Of a DNA stretch of 64,000 bases, positions 27,363-39,393 are shown one piece after another. Made by a program: the position numbers and the translations under genes. Position 1 is the stretch's first letter. Each line of letters begins with the position of its first letter. Origin of the DNA: Bradyrhizobium cosmicum (lineage in GTDB: Bacteria; Pseudomonadota; Alphaproteobacteria; Rhizobiales; Xanthobacteraceae); the NCBI RefSeq assembly GCF_007290395.2, contig NZ_CP041656.2:558001-622000 (forward strand), in the 5' to 3' direction. Below the pieces are notes generated by a model. It saw nothing but the letters and a program-made list of their open reading frames with translations. It was not told the origin of the DNA and did not search any database.

Positions 27363-27380
27363 CTCCCCGCAAGCGGGGAG
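27363..27380. repeat. short palindrome between deacetylase and recQ
   Basis: CTCCCCGC-AA-GCGGGGAG, a perfect 8-bp-arm hairpin just after the deacetylase stop. This kind of palindrome recurs in intergenic regions of Bradyrhizobium relatives. It could help end transcription but has no T-run. Confidence 0.5.
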
Positions 27381-27460
27381 GGGGAGAAGATGGTCTTGCC
27401 ATGCCCGCGCGGTCATGCGACTGGCCTTGTGACGAATCTCCTGGCCCGGTCCGCCACCCC

Positions 27461-29326
<1,866 letters not shown>

Positions 29327-29343
29327 GCGCTCCAAAAACTCCA

Positions 29344-29508
29344 TTGTCATCCCGGACAAGCGCAGCAAAGCGGAGCGCAGATCCGGGATCCATACCGCGG
29401 AATCTATCGATTGCGATCGGTAGGAGTACCGAACTGCAAGTCTTAGCCAAACACCTCCCTGTGACTATGCGTCCCGGGTCTGCACTGACGCTTGCCCGGG
29501 ACGACAGT
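29344..29508. repeat. palindromic intergenic repeat (rhizobial family)
   Basis: Begins GTCATCCCGGACAAGCGCAG and ends with the near-reverse complement GCTTGCCCGGGACGAC; the middle carries GATCCGGGATCC and GTCCCGGGTCTGC. It is of the same kind as the elements at 40156 and 56984. It fills the gap between recQ and acdS, which converge here. Confidence 0.7.
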
Positions 29509-29534
29509 GGAGAGGAGGCGAGAGCTACTCAGCC

Positions 29535-30551
29535 TTACCCGTTCCGGAACGCATAACCGTAACCGTTCAGCGCCGGCGCACCGCCGAGATGTGCGTAGAG
29601 GATCTTTGCGCCCTTCTCGAAATAACCCTTCTGGGTCAAGTCGATCAGGCCCTGCATCGATTTGCCTTCATAGACGGGGTCGGTGATCATCGCCTCCAAC
29701 CGTGCAGTGAGGCGGATCGCCTCCTTGGTCTCCTCCGACGGTACGCCATAGGCGGGATAGGCGTAATCCTCGATCAGCACGACATCGTCTGCAACGATGT
29801 CCTTGCCGAGCTCGACCAGCTTTGCCGTGTTCTGCGCAATCGAGAGCACCTGCGCTTTCGTCTGCGCCGGCGTGAACGAGGCATCGATGCCGATCACCTT
29901 TCGCGCGCGGCCGTCGGCGGCAAAGCCGACCAGCATGCCGGCATGGGTGGAGCCGGTGACAGTGCAGACGATGATGTAGTCGAACTTGAAGCCGAGCTCG
30001 GCTTCCTGCTTGCGCACTTCCTCGGCGAAGCCGACATAGCCGAGCCCGCCATATTTGTGCACGGAGGCGCCGGCCGGAATTGCGTAAGGCTTGCCGCCCG
30101 CCGCCTTTACCTCGTCGATCGCCTGTTCCCAGCTCTTGCGGATGCCGATGTCGAAGCCGTCGTCGACCAGGCGCACGTCGGCGCCCATGATGCGCGAGAG
30201 CATGATGTTGCCGACGCGGTCATAGACGGCGTCCTCGTGCGGCACCCAGGCTTCCTGCACCAGGCGGCACTTCATGCCGATCTTGGCGGCAACGGCAGCG
30301 ATCATGCGGGTATGGTTGGACTGCACGCCGCCGATCGACACCAGCGTATCGGCGTTGGAGGCGATCGCGTCGGGAACGATGTATTCGAGCTTGCGCAGCT
30401 TGTTGCCGCCATAGGCGAGGCCGGAATTGCAGTCCTCGCGCTTGGCATAGATCTCGACATTGCCGCCGAGATGCTTCGACAGCCGCTCCAGCTTCTCGAC
30501 GGGCGTCGGGCCGAAGGTCAGCGGATAGCGCGCGAATTTGTCCAGTATCAT
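29535..30551 (-). CDS. acdS: 1-aminocyclopropane-1-carboxylate deaminase
   Basis: PLP enzyme of 338 aa that splits ACC, the plant ethylene precursor, into 2-oxobutanoate and ammonia. Diagnostic residues are present: Schiff-base Lys51 (GNKLRK), Ser78 (VQSNH), Tyr268, Glu295 and Leu322, the last two separating true ACC deaminases from D-cysteine desulfhydrases. Length is standard. It is divergent from an Lrp-type regulator with a dyad operator in the spacer, the arrangement known for acdR-acdS. This fits a plant-associated lifestyle. Confidence 0.96.
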   Translation of the reverse strand: MILDKFARYPLTFGPTPVEKLERLSKHLGGNVEIYAKREDCNSGLAYGGNKLRKLEYIVPDAIASNADTLVSIGGVQSNHTRMIAAVAAKIGMKCRLVQEAWVPHEDAVYDRVGNIMLSRIMGADVRLVDDGFDIGIRKSWEQAIDEVKAAGGKPYAIPAGASVHKYGGLGYVGFAEEVRKQEAELGFKFDYIIVCTVTGSTHAGMLVGFAADGRARKVIGIDASFTPAQTKAQVLSIAQNTAKLVELGKDIVADDVVLIEDYAYPAYGVPSEETKEAIRLTARLEAMITDPVYEGKSMQGLIDLTQKGYFEKGAKILYAHLGGAPALNGYGYAFRNG

Positions 30552-30673
30552 GGGGCACCCCGATTGGCGTTGCTGTCTGGGAGCTGGCTAGCATTGCTGC
30601 CGGAGAAGGTGCTCTCGAATATTGCGCTGATGTTGCGCGTCAACTTGCGGCAAAGGGGCGTTGTGATAGGATT

Positions 30674-30703
30674 TCTTCCGAAAAACTGATAATTATCGGA
30701 AGA
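30674..30703. promoter_or_regulatory. candidate AcdR (Lrp-type) operator
   Basis: TCTTCCGA and TCGGAAGA form 8-bp inverted arms 14 bp apart, and GATAATTATC (30688-30697), a second perfect palindrome, overlaps the right arm. The site lies 7 bp before the acdR start and about 120 bp from acdS. Lrp-type regulators bind such AT-centred dyads, so it is the likely control site for both genes. Confidence 0.6.
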
Positions 30704-30710
30704 TTCATTC

Positions 30711-31175
30711 ATGTCGCCACGGCTCGACCGCATCGACCTCAAGATGTTGAGATTGCTGCAAAATAACGGCCGGCTCAGCAACGCCGAACTGGCTGAAACC
30801 GTCGCCATCAGCCCCGCTACCTGCCATCGCCGCACCCAGCGCCTGTTCGAAGACGGCTTCATCGCCACCGTCCGGGCCATGGTGGCGCCGAAGAAGGTGG
30901 CTAAGGGCACGCTGGTGATGGTCGGCGTCGTGCTCGACCGCTCGACGCCGGAGAGCTTTGCCACCTTTGAGCAGGCGATCGCCAAGCTGAAATTCGTGCT
31001 CGACTGCCACCTCGTCGCCGGCGATTTCGACTATTTCCTCAAGATCCGCGTCGGCGACATGGAGGATTTCAACCGCATCCACGGCGAGCTGCTGATCGCG
31101 CTGCCCGGCGTGCGCCAGACACGCACCTTCTTCGTGATGAAGGAAGTCGTCGACAACGCGCCGCTGGAATTCTGA
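30711..31175 (+). CDS. acdR: Lrp/AsnC-family regulator of acdS
   Basis: A 154-aa Lrp/AsnC regulator: N-terminal HTH (LDRIDLKMLRLLQNNGRLSN, then AELAETVAISPATCHRR) and a C-terminal RAM ligand-binding domain (GVVLDRSTP onward, CHLVAGDFDYFLKIRV). It is divergent from acdS with a dyad operator between. In known AcdR-AcdS pairs the regulator responds to ACC and leucine; that role is inferred here from position. A cysteine-synthase-like gene follows 46 bp downstream. Confidence 0.92.
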   Translation: MSPRLDRIDLKMLRLLQNNGRLSNAELAETVAISPATCHRRTQRLFEDGFIATVRAMVAPKKVAKGTLVMVGVVLDRSTPESFATFEQAIAKLKFVLDCHLVAGDFDYFLKIRVGDMEDFNRIHGELLIALPGVRQTRTFFVMKEVVDNAPLEF

Positions 31176-31221
31176 GCCGTAGCTATTGATGCGCAGTTCG
31201 CATCATGAGAGATATCGTCCG

Positions 31222-32367
31222 ATGCAGCCGCTTCCCTTCCGTCCGCACGATCCCGCCACGCCGGCCTACCGGCGCGGCTGGGTCGACGAGGCCGTGGCCG
31301 CGATCGAAGCCGACCAGTGCCGCACCGCCGACACCCATCTGATCCGGCTGTTCGTGCCGGCGCTATCAGGCATCGACCTTTATCTGAAGGACGAGTCCAC
31401 ACATCCGACCGGCAGCCTGAAGCACCGGCTGGCCCGCTCGCTGTTCCTCTATGCGCTCTGCAACGGCCATATCCGCGAGGGCACGCCCGTCGTGGAGGCG
31501 TCGTCGGGATCGACCGCGGTGTCGGAAGCCTATTTCGCGGAGATGATCGGCGTTCCCTTCTACGCCGTCATGCCGCGCACGACTTCGGCGGAGAAGATCG
31601 CCGCGATCAAGCATTATGGCGGCAATTGCCATCTGATCGACGACGGTCGCGCGCTCTATGCTGAGGCTGCTACGCTCGCGGCCCGCTTGGGCGGTCACTA
31701 CATGGACCAGTTCACCTTCGCCGAGCGAGCCACCGACTGGCGCGGCAACAACAACATCGCCGAATCGATCTTCGCGCAATTAAAGGGCGAGCGGCGCCCG
31801 TTGCCGGACTGGATCGTGATGGGCGCGGGCACCGGCGGCACCTCGGCCACGATCGGCCGCTATCTGCGCTATCGCCAGTATCCGACCCGGCTGTGCGTCG
31901 CCGATGTCGAGAACTCCGCCTTTTTCGACTGCTTCCGCTCGCAGGACCGCTCCCATGTTTGCGAGCGCCCTTCGCTGATCGAAGGCGTCGGCCGTCCCCG
32001 CTGCGAGCCGTCCTTCGTGCCGGGCGTGGTCGATCGCATGATGAAGATCCCGGATGCGGCGACGATCGCGGCGATGAACGTGCTGTCGCGCCGGCTACGC
32101 CGCGCGGTCGGCGGTTCGACCGGCACCAATTTCCTGGCGTTATGCCGACTGGCCTCGGAGATGCTCAAGGCCAATACGACGGGATCGCTGGTGACGCTGA
32201 TCTGCGATTCCGGCGAGCGCTACCGGCAGACCTATTACGAACCCGCCTGGCTCGCCGCGCGCGGTCTCGATCCGGCGCCGTTCGAGGCGGCGCTGGCGTC
32301 GTTCCTCGATACAGGACAGCCCTTGGCACTCACGGTCGAAGACGTCGTCAATCCGCAGAGCGCATGA
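31222..32367 (+). CDS. PLP-dependent cysteine synthase family protein (Cds1-like)
   Basis: Fold-type II PLP enzyme of 381 aa. Seen: HPTGSLKHR with the Schiff-base Lys67, the substrate loop [15 protein letters not shown], the phosphate-binding [11 protein letters not shown], and a C-terminal ICDSGERY. These long variants resemble Cds1-type cysteine desulfhydrases more than CysK, but the reaction is not certain. The start chosen is the ATG at 31222; an earlier ATG at 31186 is only 10 bp after the acdR stop and would add 12 unconserved residues. The gene is probably co-transcribed with acdR. Confidence 0.8.
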   Translation: MQPLPFRPHDPATPAYRRGWVDEAVAAIEADQCRTADTHLIRLFVPALSGIDLYLKDESTHPTGSLKHRLARSLFLYALCNGHIREGTPVVEASSGSTAVSEAYFAEMIGVPFYAVMPRTTSAEKIAAIKHYGGNCHLIDDGRALYAEAATLAARLGGHYMDQFTFAERATDWRGNNNIAESIFAQLKGERRPLPDWIVMGAGTGGTSATIGRYLRYRQYPTRLCVADVENSAFFDCFRSQDRSHVCERPSLIEGVGRPRCEPSFVPGVVDRMMKIPDAATIAAMNVLSRRLRRAVGGSTGTNFLALCRLASEMLKANTTGSLVTLICDSGERYRQTYYEPAWLAARGLDPAPFEAALASFLDTGQPLALTVEDVVNPQSA

Positions 32368-32493
32368 AGCGTTGAGGCGTGAGCTGACGTCTCCGTGCGG
32401 ATTCGCAAAATGGCACGGTCGTCACGGCAACTTCACTTGCCATGCGCACGGGTGCGGGCGACCTTCTGTCTTCTCAACGAGGAGACCTCCACC

Positions 32494-33054
32494 GTGCGCC
32501 TTCCCATTCTCGATCCGAAAGATCTGAGCGCCGAACAGAAGCCGCTCTATGACGACATGCGAGCCGGCATCACGGACCACTTCAAGGGCTTCGTGAACAT
32601 GCGCGACGACGGCGCGCTGCTCGGGCCCTGGAATCCCTGGATCCGCGAGCCCCGTTTCGGCAAGCCGGTGTGGGAGCTGGTCAAGGCGATCGCATCGAAC
32701 CCGCTGCTGCCCGCGCCTGTGCGCGAGGTCGCGATTCTCGTCACCGGCTCGCATTTCCGCTCGGGCTACGAGCTCTACGCCCATGTGCTGGTCGCCGAGC
32801 AACGGGGCCTCTCCGACGAAAAACTCGCGACCATCGTCGCCGGGCAGCGGCCGGTGGATCTCACCAGACAGGAGGCGATCGCTTATGACATGGCGTCAGC
32901 GCTGGTGAGCGGCGGCGTGCTGCCTGAGTTGACTTATCGCGCGGCGGTGAAGGAGTTCGGCGAGCACGGCGCGGCCGAGCTGTCCTATCTCGTCGGGGTC
33001 TACTGCATGGTCTCGGTCACGCTCAACACCTTTGACGTACCGGTTCCGGAGTAG
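32494..33054 (+). CDS. carboxymuconolactone decarboxylase family protein
   Basis: A 186-aa all-helical protein of the CMD/AhpD fold, with WELVKAIASNPLLPAPVREVAIL and YELYAHVLVAEQRGL helices. The redox CxxC of AhpD is absent, so a peroxidase role is unlikely. The start chosen is the GTG at 32494, with a GAGGAG about 10 nt upstream; the frame is open further 5' but that part is Arg-rich and unlike the family. No partner gene points to its substrate. Confidence 0.8.
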   Translation: MRLPILDPKDLSAEQKPLYDDMRAGITDHFKGFVNMRDDGALLGPWNPWIREPRFGKPVWELVKAIASNPLLPAPVREVAILVTGSHFRSGYELYAHVLVAEQRGLSDEKLATIVAGQRPVDLTRQEAIAYDMASALVSGGVLPELTYRAAVKEFGEHGAAELSYLVGVYCMVSVTLNTFDVPVPE

Positions 33055-33061
33055 CCCGCGC

Positions 33062-33964
33062 CTACTTGCGCACGGCGTAAAGCGGCGTGCGCAACGTCAG
33101 CTGGTATGACGGCTTCGGCATCCACGCGATCTGGGCGGTGATGCCGAACAGGCGGTTGTCGTTGTCGTCCATGCGATCGAGGTCGAGCCGCAGGATCGGC
33201 TGGGTGAAGGACTCCGCCAGCGTCCGGCCGGCGATCCGAGCGCCGCCGAACGACTGCACCCCAAGGCGCCCGGTGAACTTCCAGTTGCTCGGCCATTGGT
33301 AATAGCCGCCGGCATAGAGGATCGTGTTCGGCTTGATGCTGGCGAGCTGGCTGGCGATGTCGGTGTAGGTATATTGCACGCCGGCAAGCCAGCCGCGCGT
33401 CTCATCCTCGTCGAGTGCGTAGTCGAACTCCAGGATATTGTTGAACGTCGTCGTCATGCCCTGCTCGGTCGGCACCGACTGGGTCAGGGTCGATTGCAGC
33501 GTGATGGTCGGGATCTTGCCGCCGTTCTGCTGATAGAGGTCGGCCTGTATGCCGATGTTCCAGCTGGTGATGTCGAACGTCGACCAGCCGCTGCCGATAT
33601 CGGTCGTCGAGCCCGACACGCCGCCATAGAGCGAGACGCGATCACTGACGTCGACGGTCAGCGGCAGATCAATGGCGATCGATTTTGCCGCGGGCAGGCC
33701 ACTGGGCAGCGTGGCGCCGCGTCGTGCCGCCAGGGCTTCGAACGCCGCCGACAATGACGTGTTACCGAAACCGAGCCCGAGCGTGCCCGCCGGAATCGTC
33801 GCATAGGTCGTGCGCAGATCGAGGTAGATGTTCGGCACAGTCGGCTTCGCCGGTGCGTCCCCATCGTCGACGGCAAAGGCGGCGCCCGCCGACAACGTCA
33901 GACAAGACAGTCCGATCGCAGTCGCGCGCAAAGCCTGAAGATGCGATGGGCGGTGATGGAACAC
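33062..33964 (-). CDS. exported beta-rich protein, probably outer-membrane
   Basis: About 300 aa with a signal peptide (ATAIGLSCLTLSAGAAFA, cleavage near AFA-VDD). The mature part has many alternating amphipathic strands with aromatic girdles (YTYTDIASQL, ILYAGGYYQWPSNW, LRLDLDRMDDNDNRL, LFGITAQIAWMPKPSYQL), the pattern of an outer-membrane beta-barrel. The start is uncertain: a GTG at 33964 gives a short n-region, while an ATG at 34036 adds 24 residues. No family name recognised. It ends 7 bp from the end of the convergent CMD gene. Confidence 0.7.
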   Translation of the reverse strand: MFHHRPSHLQALRATAIGLSCLTLSAGAAFAVDDGDAPAKPTVPNIYLDLRTTYATIPAGTLGLGFGNTSLSAAFEALAARRGATLPSGLPAAKSIAIDLPLTVDVSDRVSLYGGVSGSTTDIGSGWSTFDITSWNIGIQADLYQQNGGKIPTITLQSTLTQSVPTEQGMTTTFNNILEFDYALDEDETRGWLAGVQYTYTDIASQLASIKPNTILYAGGYYQWPSNWKFTGRLGVQSFGGARIAGRTLAESFTQPILRLDLDRMDDNDNRLFGITAQIAWMPKPSYQLTLRTPLYAVRK

Positions 33965-34148
33965 GTGACAATCCGACGCGCGACGATTTGATGGCGGAAC
34001 GGTGGCTAGATGGGACGTGATCGCTCGTGCGGTCAAGCACTATCGCGTAAGCGATGGACTGTAGGGATGCGCGCGGTTACCCTGTCGTGATCGCACTGCC
34101 ACACGCACCGGTCAGAGTGCAGGCCGGACATTGGAAGGACATCAGCCC

Positions 34149-34397
34149 ATGAACACGTCACGCCGCATCCTGCTCGCTGGTCTGGCTGGGCTCGCTGTCG
34201 CTCCGACCGCCGTGGCGGCCGCCGTGCCGTCTCCCGAGCCTGGCGACGTGACGGTCGCCGAGGAGCGCTTCGCGCGCACGATCGCCGCAGCGCATGCACC
34301 CGACGTCACGTGCGCGCGGCAGGCGGAGCGGTATGCGGACGCGCACTGGCCGGAATATGTCGTGGCAGCCAGGGCCGTGCTCGACGCGCGCGTCTGA
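34149..34397 (+). CDS. small exported protein (82 aa)
   Basis: Starts at the ATG at 34149 with GGAAGGA upstream. The first 27 residues (MNTSRRILLAGLAGLAVAPT onward) are a signal peptide with a twin-arginine-like SRR before the hydrophobic core. The rest is short, with two Ala-rich helices and one Cys. No function is recognised. Confidence 0.6.
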   Translation: MNTSRRILLAGLAGLAVAPTAVAAAVPSPEPGDVTVAEERFARTIAAAHAPDVTCARQAERYADAHWPEYVVAARAVLDARV

Positions 34398-34406
34398 TTC
34401 GCGCCT

Positions 34407-35342
34407 TTACTTCTCTACCGCCCGCCGCACCTGTTCGCCGATCTGCGACAGCACGAGCTGCGCCTGCGGCAGGATCGCGCCCATGGCGTGGAAGTTGTGG
34501 ACCATGCCGTCATGGCAGACATGCTCGACCGCGACGCCCGCGGCGAGCAGCTTGCGGGCATAGGCATTGCCCTCGTCGCGCATCGGATCGAATTCGGCGG
34601 TGTGGATGATCGCGGTGGGCAGGCCGGCAAGCCGCGTCGCCCGCAAGGGCGAGATGCGGGGATCGGCGGCATCGATGCCTTCAGGCAGATAGTCGGCGAG
34701 ATCCGCCTCGATCGTGGCGCGATCGATCAGATGGCCCTCGGCAAAGGCCTCGCGCGACGGCGAGGTCTCCTCGAAATCCAGCACCGGGCAGATCAGGCAT
34801 TGCGCGACGATGGAGAGGCCGGCGCTCTGCGCCGCCTCCTGGCACACGATCGCGGCGAGCGTGGCGCCGGCGGAATCGCCGCCGACCACCAGACGCCCGG
34901 CATCGATGCCGAGCGACGGGGCTTGCCGCGCCACCCATTCGGTGGCAGCGATCGCGTCGTCGGCGGCGGCCGGAAATTTGTGCTCGGGCGCGAGCCGGTA
35001 GTCGACCGAGACGAGGCGGCAGCCGGTCACATGCGCCAGCGCCGCGGCAATGCGGTCGTGCGTGGCGATGCTGCCGGCAACGAGACCGCCGCCATGAAAG
35101 AACACAAAGCCCGGTGCACGCTCGCCGGCAGACGCGGGTGAATAGAGCCGATAAGTCAGCTCGCCGCCGGGGCCGGGCAGCATGCCGTCGGACGCCGTTA
35201 CATCTCCCGCATCAGCGCGCGCAAACTGCATCAGCTTCGCGAGCGATTGCCGACGCGCCTCCACACTCGGCCGACTCCGTGGCTGCGGTGCAGCCGCAGC
35301 CATCATGGTCAACAAACGCTTTGCGAGCGGATCGAGCGGCAT
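34407..35342 (-). CDS. alpha/beta hydrolase (HSL-type esterase)
   Basis: Hormone-sensitive-lipase-like esterase of 311 aa. Seen: the oxyanion HGGG (FVFFHGGGLVAGS), the nucleophile GDSAG, the acid in EFDPMRDEG, and the catalytic His in DGMVHNFHAM. The start is the ATG at 35342, with GAGGAAAGG before it. It is divergent from the branched-chain aminotransferase gene. The substrate is probably a short-chain ester. Confidence 0.9.
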   Translation of the reverse strand: MPLDPLAKRLLTMMAAAAPQPRSRPSVEARRQSLAKLMQFARADAGDVTASDGMLPGPGGELTYRLYSPASAGERAPGFVFFHGGGLVAGSIATHDRIAAALAHVTGCRLVSVDYRLAPEHKFPAAADDAIAATEWVARQAPSLGIDAGRLVVGGDSAGATLAAIVCQEAAQSAGLSIVAQCLICPVLDFEETSPSREAFAEGHLIDRATIEADLADYLPEGIDAADPRISPLRATRLAGLPTAIIHTAEFDPMRDEGNAYARKLLAAGVAVEHVCHDGMVHNFHAMGAILPQAQLVLSQIGEQVRRAVEK

Positions 35343-35452
35343 GGACCTTTCCTCATCCTGCGAGCCGAGAGGGTAACTCACCATTGCTCCGCAGGAAATC
35401 CTTTAGAAATTGGGAGAATAGTGCCCGGATAATTTCCAAGGGGAGGCCGGTC

Positions 35453-36340
35453 GTGGCCAACATCGCAAAACCCATCGACTATTCGCCGAGCTGGACTTTC
35501 TTCGAGGGCAAGTGGCACGACGGCAACGTCCCGATCATGGGGCCGCGCACGCATGCGGCCTGGCTCGGCTCCGTCGTGTTCGACGGTGCGCGCGCGTTCG
35601 AAGGCGTTGCGCCCGATCTCGACCGTCACGTCGCCCGCGCCAATCAATCCGCGATCAACTTCGGCCTGAAGCCGGTGGTCGTTGCCGGCACCTGGCTCGC
35701 GCTCGCAAACGAAGGCATCGCGCGTTTCGCGGCGAATGCCGAGCTCTATGTCCGTCCGATGTACTGGGCGCAGAACGGCTCGGGCGGCGGCGTGCTGTTC
35801 GACCCCGAGACCACCAATTGGTGCCTGTGCATCTACGAGGCGCCGATGCCGAAGCCCGTCGGCAACGCGATTACGCTGTCGCCGTTCCGCAGGCCCACCG
35901 CCGAATGCGCGCCGGTCGAGGCCAAGGCGGCCTGCCTCTATCCGAACAATTCCCGTGCGCTTTCGGAGGCAGCTTCCCGCGGCTTCCAGAATGCGCTGAT
36001 GCTCGACATGCTCGGCAACGTCGCAGAGTTCGGCAATTCAAACGTCTTCATGGCCAAGGACGGCGTGGTCTTCACGCCGGCGCCGAACGGCACCTTCCTC
36101 AACGGAATCACGCGCCAGCGCGTCATCAATCTGCTGCGCGGCGATGGCGTCACCGTGGTCGAGACAACGCTGCGCTATGCCGACTTCCTCGCCGCCGACG
36201 AGATCTTCTCGACCGGCAATTTTGCCAAGGTCGCGCCGGTAATCCGCATCGACGAGCGCGAGCTGAAACCGGGTCCGTTCTACACCAAAGCGCGCAAGCT
36301 TTATTGGGAGTTTGCGCATGCGGTGAAACTGGCGGCCTGA
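35453..36340 (+). CDS. ilvE: branched-chain amino acid aminotransferase
   Basis: Fold-type IV PLP aminotransferase of 295 aa that interconverts branched-chain amino acids and their 2-oxo acids. Seen: the VVFDGARAFEGVAPDLDRH segment, YVRPMYW, CLYPNNSRALSEAASRGFQNAL with the region of the catalytic Lys replaced in position by AKAACLYPN context, and EFGNSNVFM, GTFLNGITRQRVI, and AADEIFSTGNFAKVAPV. The GTG at 35453 has AAGGGGAGG 7 nt upstream and is preferred over an ATG 340 bp earlier that lies over the esterase gene. Short members of this family include D-amino-acid aminotransferases, so substrate range is less sure than fold. Confidence 0.85.
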   Translation: MANIAKPIDYSPSWTFFEGKWHDGNVPIMGPRTHAAWLGSVVFDGARAFEGVAPDLDRHVARANQSAINFGLKPVVVAGTWLALANEGIARFAANAELYVRPMYWAQNGSGGGVLFDPETTNWCLCIYEAPMPKPVGNAITLSPFRRPTAECAPVEAKAACLYPNNSRALSEAASRGFQNALMLDMLGNVAEFGNSNVFMAKDGVVFTPAPNGTFLNGITRQRVINLLRGDGVTVVETTLRYADFLAADEIFSTGNFAKVAPVIRIDERELKPGPFYTKARKLYWEFAHAVKLAA

Positions 36341-36345
36341 CGGAG

Positions 36346-36963
36346 CTAGCCTCGTCTGCGAAACCGGCTGAACTGAAACGCCTGCGTCGAATCCCACGGC
36401 GTGCGATGTGTCTCGCTCCGCGTTTCGACGGGCTCGAACTCCGGTCCGAGTTCTGCCGCGAGGCTCGCGCTGTCATGTCGCTGCACCGGCAGTCCGCTGC
36501 ATTTCTCCGGGCCGTCGGGCGCGAACGTCGCGATGATGACCTGGCCGCCGGGTGCAACGGCCGACTGCAGGCGGTCGACGTAAGCTGCTCTGTCGCGCGG
36601 ATCGATCAGGAAATGAAACGCCGCGCGGTCGTGCCAGACATCGTAGGTCCTGGCGGGCCGCCATGTCGTAGCGTCGGCAACGATCCAGTCGACCAGTGAA
36701 GCGGTCGGACCGATGCGTTTCCTCGCTGCATCAAACGCGTTGGCTGAAAGATCCAGCACGGCGACATTGCGATATCCGGCTTGCAGGAGCGAATCGACCA
36801 GCCGGGATGTACCGCCACCGATATCGATGATGGCCGCGCCATGATCCGGATTTGCAGTGCGGATCATCTCGATCGAGATCGTCGGGCTGTCCTGAAACCA
36901 GCTGACCTCGGCCTCGCTCTTGGTGGCGTAGACATTGTCCCAATGTGAGCTGCGGTTGGGCAT
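36346..36963 (-). CDS. class I SAM-dependent methyltransferase
   Basis: A 205-aa methyltransferase with the SAM-binding motif AAIIDIGGGTSRLVD, the acidic residue at the end of strand 2 (VLDLS) and APGGQVIIATF after motif III. HWDNVYATKSEAEVSWFQ at the N-terminus matches the small thiopurine/tellurite-type (TehB-like) group. The start is the ATG at 36963; 12 extra in-frame codons are possible. It is convergent with ilvE, 5 bp apart. The substrate is unknown. Confidence 0.88.
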   Translation of the reverse strand: MPNRSSHWDNVYATKSEAEVSWFQDSPTISIEMIRTANPDHGAAIIDIGGGTSRLVDSLLQAGYRNVAVLDLSANAFDAARKRIGPTASLVDWIVADATTWRPARTYDVWHDRAAFHFLIDPRDRAAYVDRLQSAVAPGGQVIIATFAPDGPEKCSGLPVQRHDSASLAAELGPEFEPVETRSETHRTPWDSTQAFQFSRFRRRG

Positions 36964-37070
36964 GGCGGCTCCGGCCCCTACCGGGACGAGAGCATGCAAG
37001 TGGTGGCACCCCCATACACCGGCAGCTTGCGCGCCCGCCGCGAGCGGACGCGTCGGTACGAACGTAAGGC

Positions 37071-37670
37071 TTACTCTTCCTTCTTCGACATCTTCTCGAG
37101 GCGTTCCTGCATGTCCTTCATCTGCTGGCGCAGATCGTCGATGTTGGTGTCCTTGGCCGGCTCTGCGCTCGCATCGGGCTCGGCCTCCGTGGTCGCCGTC
37201 ACCGGACGGCCCGCAGTGGGGACAAACGGCTTGAACATCGAGAACGTCTGCTGGAACAGCTCCATGTTGCGGCGGACCTGTTCTTCCAGCGGTGCGAACG
37301 GGGTTCCGGAAAGTGAGGTGGCGATCTGCTTGCGGAACTTCTCCTGCTCCTGGGTCAGCGACGCGATGGCTTGCTCCAGATATTTCGGCACCACCATCTG
37401 CATGCTGTCGCCGTAGAAGCGGATCAGCTGGCGCAGGAAAGTGGTTGGCAGCAGGTTCTGGCCGGCCTTGTTCTCCTGCTCGAAGATGATCTGGGCGAGC
37501 ACGGAGCGGGTGATGTCGTCGCCGGTCTTGGCGTCGTAGACCAGGAAATCTTCGCCGTCCTTGACCATGGAGGCGAGGTCTTCCAGCGTTACGTAGGTGC
37601 TCGTTCCGGTGTTATAGAGCCGGCGGTTCGCGTATTTCTTGATCGTGGTGGGTTGGTCTGATTTCGCCAT
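37071..37670 (-). CDS. phaR: polyhydroxyalkanoate synthesis repressor PhaR
   Basis: A 199-aa regulator with the PHB/PHA accumulation DNA-binding domain at the N-terminus (IKKYANRRLYNTGTSTYVTLEDLA) and the PHB-accumulation regulatory repeat (FLRQLIRFYGDSMQMVVPKYLE). The C-terminal 50 residues are Lys/Glu-rich helix that could be a coiled coil. PhaR represses phasin and PHB genes and is titrated by PHB granules. It is divergent from phaA-phaB, its expected targets, across about 305 bp. Confidence 0.95.
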   Translation of the reverse strand: MAKSDQPTTIKKYANRRLYNTGTSTYVTLEDLASMVKDGEDFLVYDAKTGDDITRSVLAQIIFEQENKAGQNLLPTTFLRQLIRFYGDSMQMVVPKYLEQAIASLTQEQEKFRKQIATSLSGTPFAPLEEQVRRNMELFQQTFSMFKPFVPTAGRPVTATTEAEPDASAEPAKDTNIDDLRQQMKDMQERLEKMSKKEE

Positions 37671-39154
<1,484 letters not shown>

Positions 39155-39276
39155 AGGCAGCTTGCGCGTCGTTGACGCGTGCGCTGCACACAGCAGTGCG
39201 TGCGTTGCACGCGACTAAAAAGGCGGCGGTTGCAAATCAAATATTCTTCGCAACCGTACCAGCCTCGACTAAAGAG

Positions 39277-39303
39277 AAACGCCCGGCTCAACGCCGGGCG
39301 TTT
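39277..39303 (+). terminator. rho-independent terminator after phaA
   Basis: GCCCGGC (39281-39287) and GCCGGGC (39293-39299) form a stem, extended by AAAC/GTTT, and are followed by GTTTTGTTCTT. It lies about 125 bp past the phaA stop. Confidence 0.85.
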
Positions 39304-39393
39304 TGTTCTTGATGTCCGTCAAACGTCCCCCATAATCCGTAGCTAAAAACGAAACCCAGAAACGTCCGACGAGTCCAAGGGAAGGAATACGAA

